A DNA stretch of 64,000 nucleotides, from contig NZ_JARUXC010000011.1 of assembly GCF_030433855.1 (NCBI RefSeq), forward strand, positions 50,424 through 114,423, written 5' to 3'. Source of the stretch: Agreia sp. PsM10. Lineage in GTDB: Bacteria > Actinomycetota > Actinomycetes > Actinomycetales > Microbacteriaceae. A program made the position numbers and the translations under genes. The notes beneath the pieces are model-generated. The model was not told the DNA's origin. It ran no database searches and was given only the letters and a program-made list of their open reading frames with translations. This document shows positions 51,848 through 59,687 of the stretch, one piece after another. The first letter of the stretch is position 1, and the number at the start of each line of letters is the position of its first letter.

Positions 51848-52537
51848 TCAGGCCAGCGGCTCGATCATCTCCGAGCCGTTGTTGCGCACGCTGTTGACCT
51901 GCTTCGACACCTCGTAGTGCTGGAGCTGGTGTGCCACCTCGAGCGACTCGGCGTCGAGCAGGTGCAGCAGCCCATCGGAGTCGAGGTCGCTGCCGAGCCA
52001 GGCGTCGTAGCCGTCGGGGGTGAGGAACGCGGGCATGCGATCGTGCACCTCGCCCGGGGCCACGTGCGCATCTCGCGTGACGATCGCCATAGAGATGACC
52101 CACCGGTCGGGGTCGTCGTCGGACTTCGCCTTGTCACGCCACGCGGAGACGATGCCGGCCATGGCGAGGGCCTGGTCGGGCGCGTACACGAAGTGCGGTT
52201 GCTTCGAGCCGTCGGGCAGGATCGTCCACTCGTAGTAGCCCGCCGCGGGCACGATGCAGCGCTGTGCCTGAAAGGCCCTGCGGAACATGCCCGAGGTCGC
52301 CACCGTCTCGATGCGCGCGTTGATGGGCTGCGGCCGCTTCGTGAGGTCGGGGTACCACCCGGGAACGAAGCCCCAGCGCACGGCGTCGAGCTCGCGCGGA
52401 TGCTCGCGCCGCTGCCGCACGACCGCCACGTCGTCGGTCGGGGCCACGTTGTAGTTGTCTTCGAGGTCGGGCAGGCCGTCCATCAGGCCCGCAAGCAGGT
52501 CACCCGAGGCCCTGGCCACGACAAAGCGTCCGCACAT
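51848..52537 (-). CDS. SOS response-associated peptidase (SRAP/HMCES/YedK)
   Basis: 229 aa. MCGRF start gives Cys2, which crosslinks to abasic sites in single-stranded DNA; NARIET, CIVPAAGYYEW and EVHDRMPAFL supply the conserved Asn, Glu and His. Protects abasic sites at replication forks. ATG with TAGCGT exactly 6 nt upstream (leaderless), consistent with Cys at position 2. Confidence 0.93.
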   Translation of the reverse strand: MCGRFVVARASGDLLAGLMDGLPDLEDNYNVAPTDDVAVVRQRREHPRELDAVRWGFVPGWYPDLTKRPQPINARIETVATSGMFRRAFQAQRCIVPAAGYYEWTILPDGSKQPHFVYAPDQALAMAGIVSAWRDKAKSDDDPDRWVISMAIVTRDAHVAPGEVHDRMPAFLTPDGYDAWLGSDLDSDGLLHLLDAESLEVAHQLQHYEVSKQVNSVRNNGSEMIEPLA

Positions 52538-52675
52538 GCGTCCACGCTATCCCTGCACCACCGACACCGGAACGCTCGTTCGCAGGAACAATCGCGGGTC
52601 GACGTACGAAAACACCGCAATCGCCCGAATTCTCCTTCATTGCAGCGCGACCCCGGCAATAAAACCGGCGGTGGA

Positions 52676-53785
52676 GTGGTTGATGCGGTCGTGAGCACCA
52701 CACTTCCGGTCACCGACACCCGCGTCGTCGTCATCGGCGCCGGGCAGGTCGGCCTGTCTGTCGCCTATCACCTGCGCCGCCTCGGCCTCGTGCCCGCCAT
52801 CGACTTCGTCGTGCTCGACCGCGGGCCCCGAGCAGGCGGAGCCTGGCAGTTCCGCTGGGAGTCGCTGCGGCTCGATACCGCGCACAAGGTCGACGACCTG
52901 CCGGGCATGTCGGAGCTGGGGGTGAGTTTCGCCACGGCCGACCAGACCCTGCCCGCCCGAGACGTCGTCGGCGACTACTACGGTCGCTACGAGCGGCACT
53001 TCGGGCTCGAGGTCGTGCGGTCGGTCGAGGTCACGCAGGTGGCGCGAGTGGATGGCGGGCGCTACGAGGTGCAGACGACCGTCGGCACCGTGCGTGCCGA
53101 CGTGGTCGTGAACGCCAGCGGCACCTGGGCCAGGCCGTTCCGCCCCTCGTATCCCGGCGCCGAGACCTTCTCCGGCATCCAGATCTCGACGCCCGAGTAC
53201 CGGGCGGCGGCCGACTTCGCCGGGCTCGACGTCGTGGTCGTCGGTGGGGGAACATCGGCCGTCGGGTTTCTGCTGGAGCTCGAGAACGTCGCCTCGTCGA
53301 CCACCTGGGTCACGCGGAGGCCGGTGGAGTTCACCATGGACGAGCACTCCAAGGTCGCCGCCGTCGAGCGCGCCGACGCGGCGGCCCGCGCGGGCCTGCC
53401 CATTCCGAGCGTCTCGAGCGGCACAGGACTGCCGGCGAGCCCGCGCAACGTGGCCGGCCGCGACCGCGGGGTGCTGGTCGATCGGCCGATGTTCTCGGCC
53501 ATCGAGCCCGACGGTGTTCGATGGGCGGACGGCTCGTTCCAGCGTGCCGACGCCATCATCTGGGCCACCGGGTTCCGGGCGGAGCTCGCCCATGTCGCAC
53601 CGCTCCGGCTGCGCGAGTCCGGTGGCGGCGTCGCCGTCGAACGCGGACGTTCGATGCGCGATCCGAACATCTTTCTCGCGGGGTTCGGGCCGCAGGCCAG
53701 CACGATCGGGGCGAATCGCGCGGGTCGGCTCGTGGCGACCCAGGTGATGGATGCCCTGACGGCGCGGAACGCGCGGGCCAGTTGA
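52676..53785 (+). CDS. Flavin-containing monooxygenase-like FAD/NAD(P) oxidoreductase
   Basis: About 369 aa. FAD motif VVVIGAGQVGLSVAYHLRRLG, then NASGTW, second nucleotide motif VVVVGGGTSAVGFLLEL and the ATGF motif (WATGFRAEL). This is the pattern of small bacterial FMO/CzcO-type enzymes. Start between GTG 52676 and GTG 52691; neither has a decisive ribosome site. Substrate unknown. Confidence 0.85.
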   Translation: MVDAVVSTTLPVTDTRVVVIGAGQVGLSVAYHLRRLGLVPAIDFVVLDRGPRAGGAWQFRWESLRLDTAHKVDDLPGMSELGVSFATADQTLPARDVVGDYYGRYERHFGLEVVRSVEVTQVARVDGGRYEVQTTVGTVRADVVVNASGTWARPFRPSYPGAETFSGIQISTPEYRAAADFAGLDVVVVGGGTSAVGFLLELENVASSTTWVTRRPVEFTMDEHSKVAAVERADAAARAGLPIPSVSSGTGLPASPRNVAGRDRGVLVDRPMFSAIEPDGVRWADGSFQRADAIIWATGFRAELAHVAPLRLRESGGGVAVERGRSMRDPNIFLAGFGPQASTIGANRAGRLVATQVMDALTARNARAS

Positions 53786-53801
53786 ACGCCCGCGCCTGAG
53801 G

Positions 53802-54119
53802 CTACGCCTGCGGTCCGGATCCTCCCGGCTCGGGGATCAGCACCATGCCGTTGGCACTGTTCGCTGTCACCATGAGGGCTTCGATCCACGCCCTGTTCAC
53901 CGGCGGCTGCCTGTTGCCGAAGAAGCGGATGTGCAGGGGGATGGTCGGATGCATCCAGATGGAGCTGCGCCCGTTCCCCTCGTCGGAGTTGTGCTCCCAG
54001 TTGAACAGGAACGATTCTCCACGCCGGAACTTGGCGTTGACGACGACGCGCAGATGCGCGAGAAGACGGTCGTCGATGTCTATTTCAAGGCCCGTCGGAC
54101 CATAGATGAGTTTACCCAC
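53802..54119 (-). CDS. DUF7882-like small protein
   Basis: 105 aa: MGKLIYGPTGLEIDIDDRLLAHLRVVVNAKFRRGESFLFNWE...SSIWMHPTIPLHIRFFG...WIEALMVTANSANGM. This is a small family widespread in Microbacteriaceae, sometimes annotated as 'ATP-dependent DNA ligase' without basis. Function unknown. GTG start has TAAACT 6 nt upstream (leaderless). Confidence 0.8.
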   Translation of the reverse strand: MGKLIYGPTGLEIDIDDRLLAHLRVVVNAKFRRGESFLFNWEHNSDEGNGRSSIWMHPTIPLHIRFFGNRQPPVNRAWIEALMVTANSANGMVLIPEPGGSGPQA

Positions 54120-54136
54120 CTAGTTAGTTTATCTAG

Positions 54137-54634
54137 CTATTTCTCTTCGTGCGACACAGCATGGCTCATCTGTTCGAGAAACGACGTCACGATCGTCGCC
54201 TCGTGCGCATCCAACTGCCTGGCCACGGCCATCATCCGCCGATGCATGTCGCCGAAGGTCTCCTGCATGTCGGCATGGGTCGTGGGAGTGACCGCGAGCA
54301 CGACCGCCCGACCGTCGCTCGGGTGCTTGGCCCGGCTCAGATGCCCGCTCGCCACCAGCCGGTCGACGAGCACGGTCGTGGATGCCGACGAGATGCCGAG
54401 ATACCCGGCCAGGTCCTTCGGGCTGACGGCCCGCGCCTCCCGCTCGGCGTTCACGATGAACCGCAGTGCCATCATGTCGGTCTCGTTCATGCGCAGAGCA
54501 GAACGGGTTCGACGACGCATCGCCGTCTCCGCGACTCGGTATCTGCGCAGGGCATTGAGGGCGTCGACCCCTGTTCTCGCCTCGGGGTCATCGCCGTACC
54601 AGTAGCCCGAGGCCCGCACCTCCGAGGATTCCAT
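54137..54634 (-). CDS. MarR family transcriptional regulator
   Basis: 165 aa winged-helix protein: helix 1 LNALRRYRVAETAMRRR, recognition region SPKDLAGYLGISSASTTVLVDRLVASGHLSRAKHPSDGRAVVLAVT. ATG with TAAGAT 6 nt upstream (leaderless). Divergent from the TetR gene; the intervening 90 bp hold the TetR-side palindrome, so cross-control is possible. The DUF7882-like gene lies 17 bp downstream in the same direction. Confidence 0.9.
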   Translation of the reverse strand: MESSEVRASGYWYGDDPEARTGVDALNALRRYRVAETAMRRRTRSALRMNETDMMALRFIVNAEREARAVSPKDLAGYLGISSASTTVLVDRLVASGHLSRAKHPSDGRAVVLAVTPTTHADMQETFGDMHRRMMAVARQLDAHEATIVTSFLEQMSHAVSHEEK

Positions 54635-54684
54635 GGAACGATCTTACGGGCAGGTCGCTAGGCCGGCTAAGCACTTGGGCCATC

Positions 54685-54726
54685 TTTCTCGGACAAGTGT
54701 CCGAGAAATCGTGCTATACTACCGTG
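54685..54726 (+). promoter_or_regulatory. Palindromic operator and leaderless promoter of the TetR gene
   Basis: Arms TTTCTCGGAC (54685-54694) and GTCCGAGAAA (54699-54708) form a perfect 24-bp palindrome with AAGT between. It covers the -35 position of a promoter whose -10 is TATACT (54715-54720), exactly 6 nt before ATG 54727. Binding by the TetR product would block its own transcription. Confidence 0.8.
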
Positions 54727-55329
54727 ATGTCAACTGTGAGGAGTGCTGTTCTGCCCGACAGTTTTCGATCCTCCACCGAGACTCCCGCAGACCCGCGGGC
54801 CGCTCGCACGAGGCAGGGAATCCTCGCGGCGGTCGCCCGTCTCCACTCGCACGACTCGGGTGACATCTCGGTGACCGACATCGTGCGCGAGGCGAAGATC
54901 AGCCGGAGCTCCTTCTACGCCCACTTCTCGAGCCTCGACGACCTCGCGGTCGCCCTGCTCCGCCAGGAGTTCGCGTCGATCACCGTGCCGAGCTCGAGCG
55001 ATGCAGATCCCGCCGCCGGGCTTCGCGAGAGCTATTCGCAGCTCGTACAGCACTTCTCACAACGAGAATCCATCTACTCCTACGCCCTGGGCCTGCCTTT
55101 GTCGCGTCGCGCATTCGACGACGTCATCGCAGCCTACGCCGAGCAGGTGCTCGCGTCATTCGAGCCGGCCGGCTCCCAGGCCGACGCCATCCGGGCCCGC
55201 CTCGCCGCGACCTACGTGGCCGGCGGCACGGTGAGCCTGCTCAGCGCCTGGATCGCCGACCACCGCGACATCAGCGCAGACCAGCTGGTCGATGAACTCA
55301 TCGCCCTGCTTCCCCCGCGGCTCAGTTGA
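54727..55329 (+). CDS. TetR family transcriptional regulator
   Basis: 200 aa. N-terminal HTH: RTRQGILAAVARLHSHDSGDISVTDIVREAKISRSSFYAHFSSLDDLAVALLRQEF; the C-terminal helical domain (LRESYSQLVQHFSQRESIYSYALGLP...) is ligand-binding. Start ATG 54727 fits the leaderless promoter; an in-frame codon 30 bp upstream lies inside the operator and is rejected. Likely autoregulated. Ligand unknown. Confidence 0.9.
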   Translation: MSTVRSAVLPDSFRSSTETPADPRAARTRQGILAAVARLHSHDSGDISVTDIVREAKISRSSFYAHFSSLDDLAVALLRQEFASITVPSSSDADPAAGLRESYSQLVQHFSQRESIYSYALGLPLSRRAFDDVIAAYAEQVLASFEPAGSQADAIRARLAATYVAGGTVSLLSAWIADHRDISADQLVDELIALLPPRLS

Positions 55330-55387
55330 CCACTCACACCAGATCTATCAGCCGCACACGTCGTCACACAGAAAAGAGAAGCCAGCC

Positions 55388-55879
55388 GTGAAATTCGATA
55401 TCGGAGAAACCCTCGTCTACCCGCACCACGGAGCGGTCACCATCACGGAGCTCGAGACCAAGACGGTCAAGGGCGAGGACAAGCGCTACATGACGCTCCG
55501 CGTGCACACGAGCGACCTCATCATCAAGCTTCCCATCGACAACGTCGAGCTCGTGGGCGTGCGCGACGTGATCGACGCGGCCGGAGTGGGCGAAGTGTTC
55601 GCCGTGCTGCAGAACGACTTCGTCGAGGAGCCGGGCAACTGGTCGCGCCGATACAAGGCCAACCAGGAGAAGATGGCGTCGGGCAGCGTGCACCGCGTCG
55701 CCGAGGTCGTGCGCGACCTGTGGCGCCGCGAGCAGGCCCAGGGCGTCTCCGCCGGTGAGAAGCGCCTGCTGCTCAAGGCTCGACAGGTGCTCATCTCCGA
55801 GCTCGCACTCGCGCGCAGCGTCAGCGACGAAGATGCGTCGCTGCTGCTCGACGAGGTGCTGAACGCGGTCGTCGTCTAA
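55388..55879 (+). CDS. carD: CarD family RNA polymerase-binding regulator
   Basis: 163 aa. RID domain with VGDTVVYPHHG-like FDIGETLVYPHHGAVTI, then NWSRRYKAN with Trp85 at exactly the residue used by mycobacterial CarD to wedge the promoter bubble, and VAEVVRDLWRREQAQGVSAGEKRLLLKARQVLISELALA. It binds the RNAP beta subunit and stabilises open complexes at sigma-A promoters. GTG start with AGAGAAG upstream. 58 bp after the TetR gene, followed by a large terminator; not beside ispD as in many actinobacteria. Confidence 0.93.
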   Translation: MKFDIGETLVYPHHGAVTITELETKTVKGEDKRYMTLRVHTSDLIIKLPIDNVELVGVRDVIDAAGVGEVFAVLQNDFVEEPGNWSRRYKANQEKMASGSVHRVAEVVRDLWRREQAQGVSAGEKRLLLKARQVLISELALARSVSDEDASLLLDEVLNAVVV

Positions 55880-55905
55880 CCAGTCGATCGCATCGAGAGA
55901 TGTGT

Positions 55906-55962
55906 GGCAGAGGCCGACCGGTCCCCCCGGACCAGATCCCCACATCCCTGTCGGCCTCTGCC
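55906..55962 (+). terminator. Terminator of carD
   Basis: GGCAGAGGCCGAC (55906-55918) and GTCGGCCTCTGCC (55950-55962), a perfect 13-bp stem. The loop holds a second hairpin GGTCC-CCCC-GGACC (55920-55933). Followed by TATTAGTT, a weak T-tail. Confidence 0.8.
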
Positions 55963-56077
55963 TATTAGTTCAAGCTAAAGACATCTGGCCGCGAGCGCAA
56001 CGTGACGAACCCTCACGTTACGGCGTGAGACACCGATCGACCCGACGCAGGGCATCCAAGGCGGCTTAAAAACTGCC

Positions 56078-56102
56078 GGCCCGGGGCAGAATACCCCGGG
56101 CC
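56078..56102 (-). terminator. Intrinsic terminator of the lipoprotein gene
   Basis: GGCCCGGGG (56078-56086) and CCCCGGGCC (56094-56102) form a 9-bp stem; reading the minus strand, GGCAGTTTTTAAG follows. A classic rho-independent terminator 18 bp after the stop of 56120-56536. Confidence 0.9.
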
Positions 56103-56119
56103 GACCTGCTTCGAGTGCG

Positions 56120-56536
56120 TCAGTTGCAGACGGTCGAGAGCTCGGTGAACGTCTCCTGAACATCGGTCGACGCGTCGGTCAGTGCCGTCGTGTCGGCGTT
56201 CGTCGGGTCTGACGCGTAGGTCTTGAACTCGCTGACGAGCGTGCTGAGCGCCTCGTCCGCGTCGTCGGCGACGTCCTTGACCTCGTCGTTCGAGACCTTC
56301 GAGACGTTGTCCGAGAACTTGTCGGAGACGGTCTGCAGGGCCTCGGAGGCGCCCTCGGGGTCGGTGGCCGCGTCGGAGAGGCTGCTGGTGAGCTCGCTCT
56401 GCAGATCGGTGAGGCCCGACTCGAGAACCTTGCAGGCGTCGGCCTTGCTCTGGCCGCCTGCGCAGCCGGTGAGCAGGAGTCCGGTGATGGCGAGCGCGCC
56501 GATCAGCGATGTGGTCTTGGTGCGCGAGATTCGCAT
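56120..56536 (-). CDS. Secreted lipoprotein, helical
   Basis: 138 aa. Signal sequence RISRTKTTSLIGALAITGLLLTGC with lipobox LTGC. The mature part is helical and acidic (LQSELTSSLSDAATDPEGASEALQTVSDKFSDNVSKV...), with two further Cys, one at the penultimate residue. AAAGGAG 10 nt before ATG. No known family; could bind other envelope proteins by coiled coil. Confidence 0.85.
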   Translation of the reverse strand: MRISRTKTTSLIGALAITGLLLTGCAGGQSKADACKVLESGLTDLQSELTSSLSDAATDPEGASEALQTVSDKFSDNVSKVSNDEVKDVADDADEALSTLVSEFKTYASDPTNADTTALTDASTDVQETFTELSTVCN

Positions 56537-56682
56537 TATTCTGTACTCCTTTTAGGGGGTGCGTGGTCTCAAAACCCTAGCAGCCGCGCGGATACGGGCG
56601 GGGGCGCGGGCATGGGCAGTGCTCACCATTGACATCGGCGCACCGGTGCACGAGGCCGCTCCGCAACGCGAGTCGCACCCGA

Positions 56683-56749
56683 GACTGTGCCCGTTTGCCT
56701 CCATTCCGCAACTCCGGCAGGAAGCGAATGGAGGCAAACGGGCACAGTC
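56683..56749. repeat. Long perfect inverted repeat (24-bp arms, 19-nt spacer) after murB
   Basis: Left arm 56683-56706 begins GACTGTGCCCGTTTGCC, right arm 56726-56749 is its exact complement. The structure starts 2 bp from the murB stop codon. Arms this long without a mismatch suggest a mobile palindromic element or a very stable 3' hairpin, not an ordinary terminator. Confidence 0.9.
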
Positions 56750-56751
56750 GC

Positions 56752-57993
56752 CTAATCGAGGCCCACGAACACGGGCTCCGGGTGCAGTCGCACCCCGAAC
56801 TCCGACGACACCCGGTTCTGGATGTACCGCGACAGTTCCGAGATCTCCGCCGCCGTCGCGCCTCCCGTGTTCACGATCGCCAGGGTGTGCTTCGACGAGA
56901 TCGCGGCGCGCGAGCCGGGCAGTGCGAACCCCTTGCCGATTCCCGCGCGCTCGATCAGCCAGGCGGCGCTCAGCTTGACCTGCGGCTCCGCCGGTTCGCC
57001 GGATGCCTCGAGCGGCCCGGACAGGTCGACCGTCAGCCCCGAGGCGGGGTCGGGCAGCGCCACGACGGTGGGCTCGGCCTCCGGCTCGACGAGCCAGCGG
57101 GGCGCGTCGCTCGGCAGCCCGCGCGCGAAATTCTCCGACACGATCGGGTTGGTGAAGAACGACCCGGCGCTGACGGAATCGGGATCCGTCGCATCCAGAA
57201 CCATGCCCTTCGATGCGCGCAGCCGCAGAACGGCCGCGCGAACGCCGCCGAGCGCGACCCGGTCGCCGACGGCGACGCCCAGCGCCGTCGCCAGCTGCGG
57301 GTAGGCGATGGGATCGCCGAGAGCCAGAGGGCCCGGCGCGTCGGAGCCCGATTCGCCCGCAGCGCCCGCCTGTGCCGACGCATCGGTGAGCGAGAACGTC
57401 ACCGAGAGCACGACGCCTCGCCTGCCGCGTTTGAACACGCTCGTGCGGTACCCGAGCTCGAGGTCGTCGCGCGCGATGCGCTCGACGCGGCCGGTGCCGT
57501 AGTCGAGGAAGTCGACCGAGACGATCGAGTCGCCGGCCTCCTGCCCGTAGGCTCCGATGTTCTGGATGGGCGACGCGCCCGTCGACCCGGGGATGCCGGA
57601 GAGCGCCTCGAGTCCCGACCAGCCCTGCTCGACCGTGTAGGCCACGAGCTCGTCCCACGGCTCGCCGGCCTGCACGCGCAGTCGCACGGTTCCGCTGGGC
57701 GCGACGATGCGGGCCACCCCGCGGGTCGCCACGCGGATGACGGTGCCGTCGAAGCCGTCGTCGGAGATGACGACATTCGATCCTCCGCCGAGCACGAGCC
57801 AGTCGTCGCCCGAGTCCCACACCTCGAGCACGGCCTGCAGCAGCTGCGGTTCGCCCTGCGGCTCGATGATGCGCGCGGCCGGCCCGCCGACCCGGAGCGT
57901 CGTCAGGGGGCCGAGCGGAACATCCGCACCCTCGATGCGACCGCTCACGGGCTCACCGGGGTGCGGTTCGGGGCGACCGTGCCGACCGGTCAT
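56752..57993 (-). CDS. murB: UDP-N-acetylmuramate dehydrogenase
   Basis: 413 aa. LTTLRVGGPAARI and LVLGGGSNVVISDDGF (FAD binding), GIPGSTGASPIQNIGAYGQE, GYRTSVFKR (catalytic Arg), GSFFTNP (catalytic Ser as proton donor), and C-terminal HPEPVFVG (catalytic Glu). Reduces UDP-GlcNAc-enolpyruvate to UDP-MurNAc with NADPH, a committed peptidoglycan step. ATG overlaps the stop of the preceding hotdog-fold gene (ATGA), so it is the last of three coupled genes. Confidence 0.95.
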   Translation of the reverse strand: MTGRHGRPEPHPGEPVSGRIEGADVPLGPLTTLRVGGPAARIIEPQGEPQLLQAVLEVWDSGDDWLVLGGGSNVVISDDGFDGTVIRVATRGVARIVAPSGTVRLRVQAGEPWDELVAYTVEQGWSGLEALSGIPGSTGASPIQNIGAYGQEAGDSIVSVDFLDYGTGRVERIARDDLELGYRTSVFKRGRRGVVLSVTFSLTDASAQAGAAGESGSDAPGPLALGDPIAYPQLATALGVAVGDRVALGGVRAAVLRLRASKGMVLDATDPDSVSAGSFFTNPIVSENFARGLPSDAPRWLVEPEAEPTVVALPDPASGLTVDLSGPLEASGEPAEPQVKLSAAWLIERAGIGKGFALPGSRAAISSKHTLAIVNTGGATAAEISELSRYIQNRVSSEFGVRLHPEPVFVGLD

Positions 57994-58442
57994 ACGACGG
58001 ACGGGGCAGGGGCCAGGGAGACGACGGCCTGCGCCTTGCCGAGCACCGTGTCGCCGTTGAACGTGACCGTCAGGTCGATGCGCACCGTGCCGGCCTCGGC
58101 GTCGACCTTGCCGACCTTCGCGCTCACCACGAGTTCGGCGCCCTCGACGGGGTCGACCAGCACGGGCCGGGTGAAGCGCACCTGGTAGTCGAGCACGCGC
58201 CCCGGGTCGCCGATCCAGTCGACGACGGGCTGCACGGCGAGACCCATGGTGAGCATGCCGTGGGCGAGAACGCCGGGCAGGCCCACGGATGCCGCGACGT
58301 CGTCGCGGTAGTGGATCGCGTTGAAGTCTCCGGAGGCCCCGGCGTAGCGCACGAGCGAATCGCGGGTCAGCGGAAAGTGGCCTGCCGCGACGACGTCGCC
58401 GGTGGTCAGCTCGTCGGCTGCGATGGTGATTCCGGCGGTCAT
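57990..58442 (-). CDS. MaoC-like dehydratase, HadB-type
   Basis: 150 aa hotdog fold. Catalytic hydratase motif GASGDFNAIHYRDDVAASVGLPGVLAHGML, with the Asp/His dyad in DFNAIH. It resembles HadB of mycobacteria, catalytic half of a (3R)-hydroxyacyl-ACP dehydratase. ATG 58442 overlaps the stop of the HadA-like gene (ATGA). Since this organism likely makes no mycolic acids, the substrate is uncertain. Confidence 0.9.
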   Translation of the reverse strand: MTAGITIAADELTTGDVVAAGHFPLTRDSLVRYAGASGDFNAIHYRDDVAASVGLPGVLAHGMLTMGLAVQPVVDWIGDPGRVLDYQVRFTRPVLVDPVEGAELVVSAKVGKVDAEAGTVRIDLTVTFNGDTVLGKAQAVVSLAPAPSVV

Positions 58443-58885
58443 TCGTCTCCCCTGACGACGAGGGTGGATGTCGCGGTCACGACGTGCGCGCCCGTCGCGT
58501 CGACGATGGTCGATTCGGCCGTGACCATCGAGTGGCCTCCGAGCGACTTGATGCTGGCCACGTTCAGGGTGGCGGTGAGCTCGTCGCCGGCCACGATCGG
58601 ACGGGTGAAGGTGAAGCGCTGGTCGCCATGGACCACTCGCAAGAAGTCGATGCCGGCGTCGGGCTCGCTCAGCAGCTGCTTCAGCGTGTGCTCCTGCACC
58701 ACGACCGCGAAGGTCGGCGGCGCGACGACGTCGGCATAGCCTGCCGCGCGGGCCGCCTCGACGTCGGTGTTGAGCGGACTGGTGGCGAAGACGGCCGCAG
58801 AGAATTCGCGCACCTTCTCTCGCCCGACGAGATAGGCGGGGGTCGGCGCGAAGACGCGGCCGACGAGTTCGGGGTTCACTGGCAC
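58439..58885 (-). CDS. MaoC N-terminal-domain protein, HadA/HadC-type
   Basis: 148 aa: VGREKVREFSAAVF, PPTFAVVVQEHTLKQLL, VHGDQRFTFTRPIVAGDELTATLNVASI. It has the hotdog fold without the D-x4-H catalytic motif, as in the non-catalytic partner (HadA/HadC) of the heterodimeric dehydratase. GTG start with TAGAAT 6 nt upstream (leaderless). Heads the hadA-like/hadB-like/murB operon. Confidence 0.9.
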   Translation of the reverse strand: MPVNPELVGRVFAPTPAYLVGREKVREFSAAVFATSPLNTDVEAARAAGYADVVAPPTFAVVVQEHTLKQLLSEPDAGIDFLRVVHGDQRFTFTRPIVAGDELTATLNVASIKSLGGHSMVTAESTIVDATGAHVVTATSTLVVRGDE

Positions 58886-58962
58886 CCGTCCATTCTACGA
58901 ACGCCCCGGCGGCGTCCGATCTGCGATGCCGATGTGGACCCTGCTGCCTAGACTGATGGGCG

Positions 58963-59661
58963 ATGAGCACTCCCCCCACGCCGACACCGCGCACGGCATC
59001 GAACCGCACCCTCCTGCTCGCCCTCGGGCTCGGCGGCGGGCTGGCGCTGATCGTCACGATCGTGGCCGCCGTGGCCGTCTTCGCGCTTCTCGCCGGTGCG
59101 ACGCGCGGCGCGGGAACGGCCGCATCGCAGCCCGACCCGGCGCCATCCAGCGGCACGCCCGGAGACGTCGACTACGGCGACCTCACCTTCGACTCGTCGT
59201 ACACGCTGCCGGCCGGCAGCCTCGCCTCCCTCACGTTCCGGCCGCCGGCGGACACCGACTGGGCGCCCGACCCGGATGCCGCCGACGACGCCGACACGAT
59301 GAGCTACGTCAGCGCGTCGACCGGATGCCGTCTGCGCATCTGGCAGTCGTCGCTCGACGGCATCGACGTGGTCGCCGGCGACGAGAAGGCGACGTCGCGC
59401 AATGCGGCCTCGTTCATACGAGACGAGCAGATTCCCGACGACGAGTTCGCGATGCACACGTTCACCGGCGGGTTCTCGGCGGCCAAGGTCGACTTCGTCG
59501 ACCTGCTCTGGGGTGCGTCGAACAGCAACTACCTGGCCGTGCGCGCGTTCGGCGACGCGGGCATCTTCGTGTCGCTCGGCGTGGCGTGCCCGTCGTCGAG
59601 CGCGTGGGACGCGGTCAAGAAGGCCGACTCGGGGCTCGGAGTCGTCACCCTCTCGGAGTGA
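58963..59661 (+). CDS. Membrane-anchored extracellular protein, unknown
   Basis: 232 aa: Pro/Thr-rich start, one membrane helix (about 17-45, LLLALGLGGGLALIVTIVAAVAVFALLAG), then an acidic extracytoplasmic domain with two Cys (TGCRLRIW, GVACPSSS) likely bonded. No recognised family. ATG has TAGACT 8 nt upstream. Divergent from the hadA-like gene. Confidence 0.75.
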   Translation: MSTPPTPTPRTASNRTLLLALGLGGGLALIVTIVAAVAVFALLAGATRGAGTAASQPDPAPSSGTPGDVDYGDLTFDSSYTLPAGSLASLTFRPPADTDWAPDPDAADDADTMSYVSASTGCRLRIWQSSLDGIDVVAGDEKATSRNAASFIRDEQIPDDEFAMHTFTGGFSAAKVDFVDLLWGASNSNYLAVRAFGDAGIFVSLGVACPSSSAWDAVKKADSGLGVVTLSE

Positions 59662-59687
59662 CCTCCCCCTGCAGGGAGGGAACGAGA

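Noticed and set aside
51848..52537. SRAP protein as part of a defence island
   Set aside because: Neighbours are metabolic genes; SRAP is a housekeeping abasic-site protein in most bacteria.
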